39,037 nucleotides of DNA from Methanomassiliicoccaceae archaeon (GCA_009780795.1 WQZJ01000002.1:1-39037), one strand, 5' to 3'. Shown: positions 8,298 to 17,229, numbered from the stretch's first letter. The notes: generated from the letters alone by a model not told the origin. Numbers and translations are program-made.

Positions 8298-9488
8298 ATG
8301 AACAAACCGATCCTGAGAACAAAATACCTCGAACGCCTTCAGAGCGTAAAAGATACCGATACCGTGAAAGTGATAACCGGAGTAAGGAGATGCGGTAAAA
8401 CGGTATTGATGAAACAATTCATCGATCTCATACGTTCCGAGGGAATATCCGAGGATGACATCATCTACATGAATTTCGAATTGCTTGAGAATGATTTTCC
8501 AAACTACAAGGAATTTTATGAAACAATAATCAAAAAACTCGACGGACGGCGTAAGTACATATTCCTTGATGAGGTGCAGATCGTCCCGAAATGGGAGAAA
8601 GCGGTCAATTCTTTGCGTGCGGGATATGACTGCGACATATACATTACGGGATCGAATGCTTTTTTACTGTCATCGGAACTTTCGAGCCTTCTGAGCGGCA
8701 GGACGTTCGACATATACGTTATGCCGTTCTCGTTCAGAGAGTTCCTTGAGATGAATCCTTCGGATGGGACCTATCCCGATCTGGAACAACGATACGATCA
8801 GTACGTCCGAATGGGATCCATGCCCATGATAACTACGGATCTAGATCAAACGATAGTCAGGGAAACGTTATTGGGATTGATAAGCAGGGTCATCACCAAC
8901 GACATCGCTCCGAGGTCGGAGATACGGGATATCGGCGCATTGAACAGGATATTGAGATTCATGTTCGATAACATAGGGAACATCACAAATCCCGCATCCA
9001 TAGCGCGTGAACTCGGAATGTCCAATCACAAACTTGTCTCATCGTACCTTTCGCTGCTTGAACAAGCGTATCTGTTGTGTGCCGTACCGCGTTACGATAT
9101 CGCAGGGAAGAAACTTCTGAAGACCAACGCAAAATACTATTGCATCGATCCGGGGATGAGGACGGCATTGATCGGATACGAAAGGAAGAACATCGGACGT
9201 GTTCTTGAGAACGTCGTATTCCTGGAACTTATCCGCAGAGGATACGACGTTACCACCGGCGACATAGACGGCAAAGAAGGGGATTTTATTGCGGTCAAAG
9301 GTTCCGACATAAGATATTATCAGGTCACATGGACACTGGCAGGAACGTCAGAACGGGAATTCGGAAGTCTGAAAAGGATCAAGGATAATTATCCGAAAAC
9401 GGTCATAACGGCAGACCGGAACGTATCGGATGGCCAGGATGGGATACGGGAGCAGAATTATATCGAATTCCTCATGGAACAGTGGTGA
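8298..9488 (+). CDS. ATP-binding protein, AAA_14 + DUF4143 family
   Basis: Walker A GVRRCGKTVLMKQ, Walker B KYIFLDEVQ, 'ITGSNAFLLSSELSSLLSGR' and C-terminal DUF4143-type region (GRVLENVVFLELIRRGYDVTTGDIDGKEGDFIA). Stop TGA. Confidence 0.92.
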   Translation: MNKPILRTKYLERLQSVKDTDTVKVITGVRRCGKTVLMKQFIDLIRSEGISEDDIIYMNFELLENDFPNYKEFYETIIKKLDGRRKYIFLDEVQIVPKWEKAVNSLRAGYDCDIYITGSNAFLLSSELSSLLSGRTFDIYVMPFSFREFLEMNPSDGTYPDLEQRYDQYVRMGSMPMITTDLDQTIVRETLLGLISRVITNDIAPRSEIRDIGALNRILRFMFDNIGNITNPASIARELGMSNHKLVSSYLSLLEQAYLLCAVPRYDIAGKKLLKTNAKYYCIDPGMRTALIGYERKNIGRVLENVVFLELIRRGYDVTTGDIDGKEGDFIAVKGSDIRYYQVTWTLAGTSEREFGSLKRIKDNYPKTVITADRNVSDGQDGIREQNYIEFLMEQW

Positions 9489-9489
9489 G

Positions 9490-9525
9490 GAGTGGACCCG
9501 CCCGGATCCGAACCCAGTTCGGCGG
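9490..9525 (-). other. tRNA 3'-end-like fragment (T-arm/acceptor similarity only)
   Basis: 'TGGACCCGCCCGGATCCGAACCCAGTTC' parallels 'CGGGCCCGCCGGGATTCGAACCCGGGTC' of the intact tRNA-Arg at 10259-10334. Confidence 0.4.
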
Positions 9526-9622
9526 CCATGATGACGGAGTTGTGAGAAGATCGCTGAAGAGACATTGAAGGGATTCGACAAATTATAATATATGATATAA
9601 TATACTATAAAATACTGATAAC

Positions 9623-9853
9623 ATGCCGCAAGTATGCCTATACCTGGATGACGAGGTCCAAGAGATGACGAAGATCAGAGCCAAAGAGAGAGGTTCGTCC
9701 GTGTCAAGCTATGTTAACGAGGTACTCAGGAGGGACAATGAGAACAGGGCACCCGAAGAACTTATCAAACGTCTTGGGTCATGGGAGAGCGATCCGATGA
9801 AGGAACCGGAGGAACTGCCCTGGTCAATGGACATCGAGAGGAAGACATTATGA
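9623..9853 (+). CDS. vapB: VapB-like antitoxin (ribbon-helix-helix type)
   Basis: MPQVCLYLDDEVQEMTKIRAKERGSSVSSYVNEVLRRDN...LGSWESDPMKEPEELPWSMD. ATGA overlap with downstream PIN gene. Confidence 0.85.
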   Translation: MPQVCLYLDDEVQEMTKIRAKERGSSVSSYVNEVLRRDNENRAPEELIKRLGSWESDPMKEPEELPWSMDIERKTL

Positions 9854-10248
9854 AATATTTTCTCGACACGAATGTGATAATCGACATGTTCAACACCAGG
9901 GACCAGCGTCTCGCAGATAAAATCCGTTATACGCCTGCCAAGGACATCAAGATACCCGCACTTGTCAAAGGAGAACTCCTTCACGGGATACAGAACAATC
10001 CGCATTCCAAAAAGGCGGATGATCTGAGGGTTCTCTTTTCAACGTATGAGATAGTGCCTTTCGACTCGGATGTTGCTGAGGAATACGCTAAGATAAGGTA
10101 TGAGATGATGTCCAAGGGAGAATTGATAGGTCCGAACGACATGATCATCGCAGCAACGGTACTTTCGAACGGGGGCATATTGGTAACGAACAATACAGAA
10201 GAATTCAGCCGTGTCCCCGGTCTGAGAACAGCGAATTGGCGTGAATGA
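9850..10248 (+). CDS. vapC: VapC-like PIN-domain ribonuclease toxin
   Basis: MKYFLDTNVIIDMFN...IKIPALVKGELLHGI...GPNDMIIAATVLSNGGILVTNNTEEFSRVPGL. PIN-domain acidic residues present. Confidence 0.93.
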   Translation: MKYFLDTNVIIDMFNTRDQRLADKIRYTPAKDIKIPALVKGELLHGIQNNPHSKKADDLRVLFSTYEIVPFDSDVAEEYAKIRYEMMSKGELIGPNDMIIAATVLSNGGILVTNNTEEFSRVPGLRTANWRE

Positions 10249-10258
10249 TGTTATATTA

Positions 10259-10334
10259 TGGCGGGCCCGCCGGGATTCGAACCCGGGTCATCGGCTTCGA
10301 AGGCCAAAAGGATGATCCTCTACCCCACGGGCCC
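10259..10334 (-). tRNA. tRNA-Arg (anticodon TCG), CCA encoded
   Basis: Minus strand GGGCCCG-TGGGGTAGAGGATCATCCT...TTGGC-CTTCGAA-GCCGA-...CCGGGTTCGAATCCCGG-CGGGCCC-G-CCA. Cloverleaf stems pair. Confidence 0.93.
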
Positions 10335-10414
10335 CGTTCTCCGTAGGAATGTGCCGTTGATAATATTATCTGAACGAACAAAGGTTTTATTGGTCACCTT
10401 GCCATGTTGCGTCC

Positions 10415-11461
10415 ATGGCCAAGGTCGTCATGAATCACGGTGCGGGAGGGGAGACCATGCAGGACTTCCTTTCCAAGCACATCGTCTCCCATCTTCCTAG
10501 GATGAGTTCTGATGTCCCGCTGAGCTCATTGGACGATTCCGCTGTTGTCGACGGTATAGTGTTCACTACGGACGGTCATACCGTGAAACCGTTGTTCTTT
10601 CCCGGAGGCGACATAGGTTCGCTTTCGGTCGCTGGTACGGTGAACGACATATCCGTTATGGGCGCAAGACCGCTCGCGCTGTCCTGTGCGCTGATACTTG
10701 AGGAAGGCCTGGATATCAATGTTGTCGATCGCGTGATGGGGTCGATCGGAAGAACATCGGAGATGTGCGGCGTCCCGGTCGTGACCGGGGACACCAAAGT
10801 AGTGGAGTCCGGGGCGGTGGACAACATGGTCGTCGTGACGTCCGGCATAGGCAAGAGATCCGAGTACCTGGATCATAACATTTCCGTCGCGTCCGCACAC
10901 AGGAAGGTGGACTCGCGATGGCTTACCGACGATAATGTGAGGGACGGGGATGCGATCATAGTCTCGGGTACACTCGGTGATCACGGCGTCTCGTTGCTGT
11001 CGTTCCGCGAGGGCTACGGATTCGAGAGCGCCGTTCAGAGCGACGTCGCCCCGCTGAACGGGCTCATTGAGAACGTCCTCAAGGTCGGCGGGGCGGTGGC
11101 GATGAAAGACCCTACACGGGGCGGTCTCGCCAACACGCTCAACGAATGGTCCTCCAAATCCGGCGTAGGCATGATGTTAGAAGAACGCGACATACCGCTG
11201 AAGGATGCCGTCGTGAACGCATGCGATCTTCTGGGAATAGACCCGCTGAGCATCGGCAACGAAGGTAAGGTGGTCATAGCATGCGTCCCCGGGTCGGCGG
11301 AAGATATCCTGAAGGTCCTGAGGTCCCATCCGTTGGGTAAGGATGCAAGCATCATCGGATACGCCGCATCCGGAACGAAACGCGTAACCATGAGGACATC
11401 CGTCGGAGGAAAAAGGATCATTGAGCCTCCGATAGGCGATCCCGTACCCAGGATATGCTGA
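10415..11461 (+). CDS. hypE: Hydrogenase expression/formation protein HypE
   Basis: MNHGAGGETMQDFL..., MKDPTRGGLANTLNEWS, IGNEGKVVIAC, C-terminal ...VPRIC ending in the functional cysteine. Stop TGA. Confidence 0.95.
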   Translation: MAKVVMNHGAGGETMQDFLSKHIVSHLPRMSSDVPLSSLDDSAVVDGIVFTTDGHTVKPLFFPGGDIGSLSVAGTVNDISVMGARPLALSCALILEEGLDINVVDRVMGSIGRTSEMCGVPVVTGDTKVVESGAVDNMVVVTSGIGKRSEYLDHNISVASAHRKVDSRWLTDDNVRDGDAIIVSGTLGDHGVSLLSFREGYGFESAVQSDVAPLNGLIENVLKVGGAVAMKDPTRGGLANTLNEWSSKSGVGMMLEERDIPLKDAVVNACDLLGIDPLSIGNEGKVVIACVPGSAEDILKVLRSHPLGKDASIIGYAASGTKRVTMRTSVGGKRIIEPPIGDPVPRIC

Positions 11462-11512
11462 CGGTGCAAAGTATTTCTACGTACAAAGTATGAGCGTCAC
11501 CATGGTGATCAG

Positions 11513-12691
11513 GTGGTAACATTCGTCCCGTTCCCGGGATACAGACCGGCATTGAGAAAGGACGAGGACATCGGCGGTCGCATATCGCCGCCCTATGATG
11601 TCATAGATGCCGAGTACCTGGAGCGCCTTAAGGCCGACGGACACAATATCACCCACCTGACGCTGGACCCGAAGAACGGAAGGTACGTTGAATCGAGAAA
11701 AAAACTTGATTCCTGGATCGCGGACGGCTCCCTCGTACGGGACGAGGATTCGTTCTACCTTTACAGGCAGCGGTTCACCATCGACGGGAACACGTTCACA
11801 CGGACCGGTATCGTCGGAGCGCTAAGGACGGAATCATATGACAACGGAAACATAATACCTCATGAGGAGACGTTCTCCAAGGTAAAGGAGGACCGACTGA
11901 ATCTCCTGCGAGACATGGAAACACATCTTGAATCCATATTCGGGATATCCGAAGGGTTCAGCGAGGAACTGAACCGACAGATCGAATCATCGGCGGTGCC
12001 GTTGTATTCGTACACCGACGAGAACGGGACGGAGCACATGTTCCTCGGAATATCGGACGGAACCGTCACTGATATGATAACGAACGAGATGAAAGGACAG
12101 CGGATGCTCATCGCTGACGGCCATCATCGGTATGAAACTGCATTCAACTATTCGCTTGAGAACCCGGACGACGAACTGAAGGGATACGTTCTCGCGACCA
12201 TCGTGCCGGCCGATGACCCGGGACTCGTCATTTGGCCGACACACAGGCTGCTGAACTCGGAGTGCGTCTCTGAGAGGACGGCCGTCGAAAAGATCGGCAG
12301 TGATCTTACGATCCAAGAGACCGCCTCGGCGGACGAGATGTACGAGAAGCTCCCGGACTGGCATATGGGCCTCATGTTCAAAGGCGGAAGGACATTCCTT
12401 GCGAGATCTGATGATCCTTCAATGGACCTCGACACGTACATCGCCCAGGAGCTCATCATAAAGAAGGTGTACGGCTACGAGAACGGGGAAGTGGTCGTAA
12501 CGTTCGATGCCGGATTCGAATCGGTAAGGAGAAGGATGGCCGCCGGGAAGCACGATCTTGCGATCGTCCTCAATCCCCCTCAGCTGAAGAAGATATGGGA
12601 CCTCTGTGCAAAGGGCAGAAGGATGCCCAAGAAGACGACGTTCTTCTATCCCAAGATATGGTCCGGGTTCGTCCTCTGCAAGATGGTATAG
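11513..12691 (+). CDS. DUF1015 family protein; GTG start, TAG stop
   Basis: FVPFPGYRPALRKDEDIGGRISPPYDVIDAEYLERL...HNITHLTLDP...LIADGHHRYETAFNY is DUF1015-like. GGTGATC Shine-Dalgarno just upstream of the GTG. Confidence 0.93.
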   Translation: MVTFVPFPGYRPALRKDEDIGGRISPPYDVIDAEYLERLKADGHNITHLTLDPKNGRYVESRKKLDSWIADGSLVRDEDSFYLYRQRFTIDGNTFTRTGIVGALRTESYDNGNIIPHEETFSKVKEDRLNLLRDMETHLESIFGISEGFSEELNRQIESSAVPLYSYTDENGTEHMFLGISDGTVTDMITNEMKGQRMLIADGHHRYETAFNYSLENPDDELKGYVLATIVPADDPGLVIWPTHRLLNSECVSERTAVEKIGSDLTIQETASADEMYEKLPDWHMGLMFKGGRTFLARSDDPSMDLDTYIAQELIIKKVYGYENGEVVVTFDAGFESVRRRMAAGKHDLAIVLNPPQLKKIWDLCAKGRRMPKKTTFFYPKIWSGFVLCKMV

Positions 12692-12694
12692 AGA

Positions 12695-13558
12695 ATGCAT
12701 CTCGTCGATCGTAAGACCATACTGTCTCCGAAGAACGGGATGAACATCTACCGCGGATGTTCGCACGGCTGCATCTATTGTGACAGCCGCAGCAAATGTT
12801 ACGGGATGGACCACGACTTTGAGGATATAGAGGTCAAACGTGACGCGCCACGGATCTTGGAGGAACAACTCAGACGGAAGAGAAAGAAGGGCATGATCTT
12901 CACGGGCGCCATGTGTGACCCGTACATGCACATCGAGGATGAGTTACAGATGACGAGACAGTGTCTCTCGCTCATAGACAAATATGATTTCGGATTGGCG
13001 ATACTGACGAAATCATGCCGCATCCTCAGGGATATTGACATACTGACGTCGATCAACTCCAAGACCAGGTGTGTCGTGCAGACGACGCTGACGACGTATG
13101 ACGACGAGTTGTGCAAGATACTCGAGCCTGACGTATCAGTAACGTCGGAACGGGTGCGCATGCTCGGAACGATGAGGGATCGCGGAATACCGACGGTCGT
13201 GTGGTTATGTCCTACGCTGCCATTGATAAACGACACGGAGGAGAATATCCGCGGACTGCTGGGCCAATGCGTTGATGCAGGAGTGAAAGGGATACTTTGC
13301 TTCGGGTTCGGCGTCACGATGAGAGATGGAAGCAGAGAATACCTTTACGGGAAGCTTGACAGACACTTTCCCGGAATGAAGGAAAAGTACATGGAAATGT
13401 ACGGGGACGCATACGAATGCAGAAGTCCGAACAACGGGCGGCTTATGAAGATATTCAGAGCGGAATGCGAACGTCACGACATCATTCATGGGACGAACGA
13501 AGTGTTCGCATATCTGAACCAATTCACATCGGAAACGAAACAGACGACACTGTTCTGA
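12695..13558 (+). CDS. Radical SAM protein, SplB (spore photoproduct lyase-like)/Rv2578c-like family
   Basis: GMNIYRGCSHGCIYCDSRSKCY gives the CxxxCxxC cluster motif; MIFTGAMCDPYMHIE... AILTKS are family-like. Confidence 0.9.
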   Translation: MHLVDRKTILSPKNGMNIYRGCSHGCIYCDSRSKCYGMDHDFEDIEVKRDAPRILEEQLRRKRKKGMIFTGAMCDPYMHIEDELQMTRQCLSLIDKYDFGLAILTKSCRILRDIDILTSINSKTRCVVQTTLTTYDDELCKILEPDVSVTSERVRMLGTMRDRGIPTVVWLCPTLPLINDTEENIRGLLGQCVDAGVKGILCFGFGVTMRDGSREYLYGKLDRHFPGMKEKYMEMYGDAYECRSPNNGRLMKIFRAECERHDIIHGTNEVFAYLNQFTSETKQTTLF

Positions 13559-13570
13559 CCGCAACGCGAA

Positions 13571-14035
13571 TTACTTGATGTCCGTGTACGTGAGACCTTT
13601 CGATCTGCGTTCGATCTGCATCTCCTTCCATTTTTCGATGCCGTTCGCACGCATGAACTCGTTGTCATCCCTCAGTATCGGGAATCCTTTGAACATCTCT
13701 TCGAAGATGCCGCACGGATATTCGGTGCATGATACGCATATCTCCACGCCTCGTCCCTCGGCGCACTCGCGCACCTTACATCCGGGGGTGCCGCATCCGT
13801 TCTTGCACGATACGCCGCCGCTGTCTGCCGTGACCTTCAGGAATCTCCAGAACTCCGGCCCGTCGGGCATGTAATTCACCACATCATCAAAGCATGCCTT
13901 CTTCATCTCATCGTACAACTCCGACGCTATCGGTATCACCTTCGCTTTGAACGCACAGTTCTCGCAATAGATGCCGCAATAACCTATGAACTCGTTCCCC
14001 ATGTCCTCGAACCTCGGTATGGGATGTTTTTGCAC
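13571..14035 (-). CDS. DUF3795-like cysteine-rich protein
   Basis: FIGYCGIYCENCAFKAK...CKNGCGTPGCKVRECAEGRGVEICVSCTEYPC. Stop TAA. Confidence 0.85.
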   Translation of the reverse strand: MQKHPIPRFEDMGNEFIGYCGIYCENCAFKAKVIPIASELYDEMKKACFDDVVNYMPDGPEFWRFLKVTADSGGVSCKNGCGTPGCKVRECAEGRGVEICVSCTEYPCGIFEEMFKGFPILRDDNEFMRANGIEKWKEMQIERRSKGLTYTDIK

Positions 14036-14050
14036 AATATTTAACGTTAC

Positions 14051-14248
14051 ATGGCAGGAACTGTGTTTCCTAACAATATCAGTAAGGTTTTATGGTCCGA
14101 CGCACATGCGACAATCATGGGCGCGAGCGGCAACCTCGATGCCGAGACCGTGGCAGCGATAAAGGAGGTCGAGGCCATGATCAGAGAAGAAATATCCAAG
14201 AACATGATCTCGGCGGATGAACTTTTCAAAGACCTTAGGAAAAATTGA
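14051..14248 (+). CDS. Small hypothetical protein (65 aa, or 43 aa from internal ATG at 14117)
   Basis: Short ORF, hydrophilic helical C-terminus (AAIKEVEAMIREEISKNMISADELFKDLRKN). TATA-like 'ggttttatgg' lies ~30 bp upstream of the ATG at 14117. Confidence 0.4.
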   Translation: MAGTVFPNNISKVLWSDAHATIMGASGNLDAETVAAIKEVEAMIREEISKNMISADELFKDLRKN

Positions 14249-14250
14249 TA

Positions 14251-14325
14251 TGGAGCCGCTGACGGGAATTGAACCCGCGACCTACGCCTTACCAAGGCGT
14301 CGCTATACCCCTTAGCCACAGCGGC
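14251..14325 (-). tRNA. tRNA-Thr (anticodon GGT), CCA encoded
   Basis: Minus strand GCCGCTG...ACGCC-TTGGTAA-GGCGT...CGGGTTCAATTCCCG-CAGCGGC-T-CCA. Confidence 0.92.
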
Positions 14326-14428
14326 GTGTATCCCGTCTAATCAAACTCTCATTGATATAGTTTCTGATAATCGGAATTCGTAAAGGTTGTGATAAGCTTT
14401 ATTTTCAATTCGCCCCTAACCGTATGCG

Positions 14429-16357
14429 ATGAAGAAGGAGATGAGTGCGTTCGACGTGCGTTCCGTGGTCAATGAGATGGCCGTCCTCGAAGATGCACAT
14501 ATGGACAAGATATTCCATTGGGGCGCCGGGAACGTCCTGTTCAGGCTGAACGTTCAGGGTCAGGGGAAGAAGGAACTGTTCTTCAGCGACAAGAAATGGT
14601 TATATCTTCCGGAGGTGAAGCCTGAGACCCCGGCATCACCTACGTCCTTCGCATCGTTCCTCAGGAAATACGTCGATAACGCCAGGGTCGGGAAGATAAC
14701 GCAGGCCGGGTTCGACCGTGTCGTCATCATGGAATTACTGAAATCGGAAGGTTCGTATAAATTGATCTTCGAGATGTTCGGCGGCGGTAACGTACTTCTG
14801 GTGCTGGACGGGAAGATACTGAACTGTCTGATACACAAAGTGAGAAGAGACCGTACGGTCAGACCTGGAGAGGATTACGTTATGCCGGCCTCCCGTTTCG
14901 ATCCCACGGGATCGACATACGATCATTTCCGTCAGTTGCTTACGAACTCCGGTACGGACCTCGTACGAACATTGGCGATGGACGCGAACCTCGGAGGACA
15001 GTATGCGGAGGAGATATGCAAACGTACGGGCATCCCAAAGAACTCCAAACCGGCGGAACTCGGTGAGGATCACGTCAAGAGCATCCATTCCGTGATGAAT
15101 GATATCGTATCAGCGTCGTTATCATCATCGGGCGCGTTCATGTACAGGGATGGCGACACCATCACCGATATAACGCCTGCGGAGCTCCAGATATATGATG
15201 GTCACGAGAAAGAGACGTTCGGTTCCGTGTCCGCTGCGATAGCGAGCATGCTCGCCGCATTGAAGGACACGGAAACTGAGGAGTTCGTCGATCCTGAGGT
15301 CGAGAAACTGCAGAGGAGAGTGGACCGTCAGAAGGAGACCATAGAGGAATACAGAATGGAATCCGCGGACCTCAGGACGCGTGCGGATTCCATATACGCG
15401 AATTATCAGAAAGTGAATGAACTGCTCGATGTCCTTTCAACGCAGTCCAAGAAACTCGGATGGGATAAACTCAAAGAGGGCGCTATGAAGATACCGTTCG
15501 TCAGTGATATAGATCCGTCAAAGAACAAAGTGTCCGCGGAACTCGACGGGCTGAAGGTCACGCTCGATTATACGAAAGGGATAGACGCCAATGCATCCGA
15601 CATCTACCAGAGGAGCAAGGATGTCAACGAGAAGGCCAACAGGGCATCCGTTGCGCTGAAGGAGAGTGAAGAGCAGCTTGAACGTAAGGTGAAAGGGTTT
15701 GCGAAGGCGAAGGCATTGGCCGCAACGAGAGCACAGCCCACCAAGCAGTTCTGGTTCGAAAGGTACAAATGGTTCGTCACCTCCGGCGGGATGCTTGTGC
15801 TGTCAGGAAGGGACGCGCACACGAACGACCAGGTGGTCAAGAAGCACATGAAGGAAAAGGATGTATACGTTCATGCGGACGTACACGGTGCTCCGTCCGT
15901 GATCATCAAGAACGGTGCTGCCGCGAAGGAGGATGACCTGAGGGAAGCGTGCATGTTCGCCGTGACACAGTCGAAGGCGTGGATGTCCAGCATCCCGGAG
16001 GGTTCCGCATTCTGGGCATATCCCGATCAGGTGAGCAAGACACCGCAGGCAGGGGAGTTCCTTCCGAGAGGCGCATTCGTCATCCGCGGGAAGAGGAACT
16101 ACGAATATCACCTGCCGATGCGGCTGGCGATCGGTGAGATAACTTACGAGAACACAAGGAAGGTCATGTGCGGACCGGTGGAGGCTGTTTCGAGATCGTC
16201 GCAGAGATACGTCATAATCACACCCACCAAAGTGAAGGCGAGGAGGAACGCAGAGCTCGCGAAGCTGTTCAATGTGCCTGAGGAGGAGATATCAAGGATA
16301 ATCCCTCCCGGAGATATCGAGATCGTCAGCAAAGTGTGGCCGGAAGAGCCTGTTTAA
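14429..16357 (+). CDS. rqcH: RqcH/NEMF (Rqc2, NFACT) family ribosome rescue factor
   Basis: N-terminal NFACT-N (MSAFDVRSVVNEMAVLEDAHMDKIFHWG..NVLFRL), coiled coil, and NFACT-R region (KQFWFERYKWFVTSGGMLVLSGRDAHTNDQVVKKHMKEKDVYVHADVHGAPSVIIK). Confidence 0.94.
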   Translation: MKKEMSAFDVRSVVNEMAVLEDAHMDKIFHWGAGNVLFRLNVQGQGKKELFFSDKKWLYLPEVKPETPASPTSFASFLRKYVDNARVGKITQAGFDRVVIMELLKSEGSYKLIFEMFGGGNVLLVLDGKILNCLIHKVRRDRTVRPGEDYVMPASRFDPTGSTYDHFRQLLTNSGTDLVRTLAMDANLGGQYAEEICKRTGIPKNSKPAELGEDHVKSIHSVMNDIVSASLSSSGAFMYRDGDTITDITPAELQIYDGHEKETFGSVSAAIASMLAALKDTETEEFVDPEVEKLQRRVDRQKETIEEYRMESADLRTRADSIYANYQKVNELLDVLSTQSKKLGWDKLKEGAMKIPFVSDIDPSKNKVSAELDGLKVTLDYTKGIDANASDIYQRSKDVNEKANRASVALKESEEQLERKVKGFAKAKALAATRAQPTKQFWFERYKWFVTSGGMLVLSGRDAHTNDQVVKKHMKEKDVYVHADVHGAPSVIIKNGAAAKEDDLREACMFAVTQSKAWMSSIPEGSAFWAYPDQVSKTPQAGEFLPRGAFVIRGKRNYEYHLPMRLAIGEITYENTRKVMCGPVEAVSRSSQRYVIITPTKVKARRNAELAKLFNVPEEEISRIIPPGDIEIVSKVWPEEPV

Positions 16358-16581
16358 TTGAATAACTCGTCCTCATCAGAGGGCCATGGAAGATCTTCCG
16401 GAACATCGAAGGTTTCGTCCTTTATCGAACCGAAGTACTTCTCTATGTGACCTTCCGGAAGGCCGTCATCTGAACATTCCAGAGTATCGCTGGGAGATCT
16501 GAATGATTTTTCTTTGTTCTTTGATTCGGTCCTCGACCTCTCACGAGGTTCGTCGTGCATGTATGCTGGCACACGTGACAT
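16354..16581 (-). CDS. Divergent orphan VapB-like protein (75 aa)
   Basis: MSRVPAYMHDEPRERSRTESKNKEKSFRSPSDTLECSDDGLPEGHIEKYFGSIKDETFDVPEDLPWPSDEDELFN aligns end to end with VapB at 16994-17221; shares PEG..GS....PEDLPW. Confidence 0.65.
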   Translation of the reverse strand: MSRVPAYMHDEPRERSRTESKNKEKSFRSPSDTLECSDDGLPEGHIEKYFGSIKDETFDVPEDLPWPSDEDELFN

Positions 16582-16595
16582 TTTATCACCGCCGG

Positions 16596-16997
16596 TCACC
16601 CGATCCAATCCTCTGTCCGCAGACCTTTGATACGACTGAAATCTTTGATGTTGTTCGTCACCAATATACCGCCGCATGACAGGACCGTTGCCGCGGTCGT
16701 CAGATCGGCCGAGCCTATCATGTTCCCTTCCGCCTTCAGTTCCGCCCATATCTTACCGTATATCTTGGCTGCTTCGACATCGAACGGTACGGTCTCGAAT
16801 GTGGTGAGCAATGTCGTTATCGATCCCATCTTCTCTTTACTGCCGCGGTCGTTATGCACTCCTGCGATAAGTTCCGCTATGACCATTGACGGTATCTTGA
16901 TGTCCTTGTGGGAAACGGCTTTCAGCTTCTCTTCGATCCTCGGGTCTTTGACCCTGAACATGGACACTATGACGTTCGTGTCCAGATAGTACGTCAC
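16596..16997 (-). CDS. vapC: VapC-like PIN-domain ribonuclease toxin
   Basis: MTYYLDTNVIVSMFRVKD...IKIPSMVIAELIAGV...IGSADLTTAATVLSCGGILVTNNIKDFSRIKGLRTEDW. Confidence 0.92.
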   Translation of the reverse strand: MTYYLDTNVIVSMFRVKDPRIEEKLKAVSHKDIKIPSMVIAELIAGVHNDRGSKEKMGSITTLLTTFETVPFDVEAAKIYGKIWAELKAEGNMIGSADLTTAATVLSCGGILVTNNIKDFSRIKGLRTEDWIG

Positions 16998-17221
16998 AGC
17001 GTTTCCCCCTCATTCGGTGACCATGGCAGATCTTCCGGCAGCTCTATGGTCTCGCCCTCCCACGAACCGAGAATATCAAAGAATCCCTCGGGCCAACTGT
17101 TATCGAGATGCTCCTTCAGCACATCGCTCACGAAACTCGATAACGACGTTCCTTTCTCCTTCGCCTTGGACCTCAGCTCCATGTAAAGGGCCTGATCGAT
17201 ATAGAGGGACACCTGCGGCAT
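16994..17221 (-). CDS. vapB: VapB-like antitoxin (ribbon-helix-helix type)
   Basis: MPQVSLYIDQALYMELRSKAKEKGTSLSSFVSDVLKEHLDNSWPEGFFDILGSWEGETIELPEDLPWSPNEGETL. 4-bp overlap with vapC. Confidence 0.87.
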   Translation of the reverse strand: MPQVSLYIDQALYMELRSKAKEKGTSLSSFVSDVLKEHLDNSWPEGFFDILGSWEGETIELPEDLPWSPNEGETL

Positions 17222-17229
17222 TTTGACAC

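Noticed and set aside
9560-9622. Promoter-operator palindromes in the AT-rich stretch upstream of vapB (TATAATATATGATATAATATACTATAAAATAC)
   Set aside because: Too low in complexity to define a specific operator by eye; only a general AT-rich promoter is supportable.
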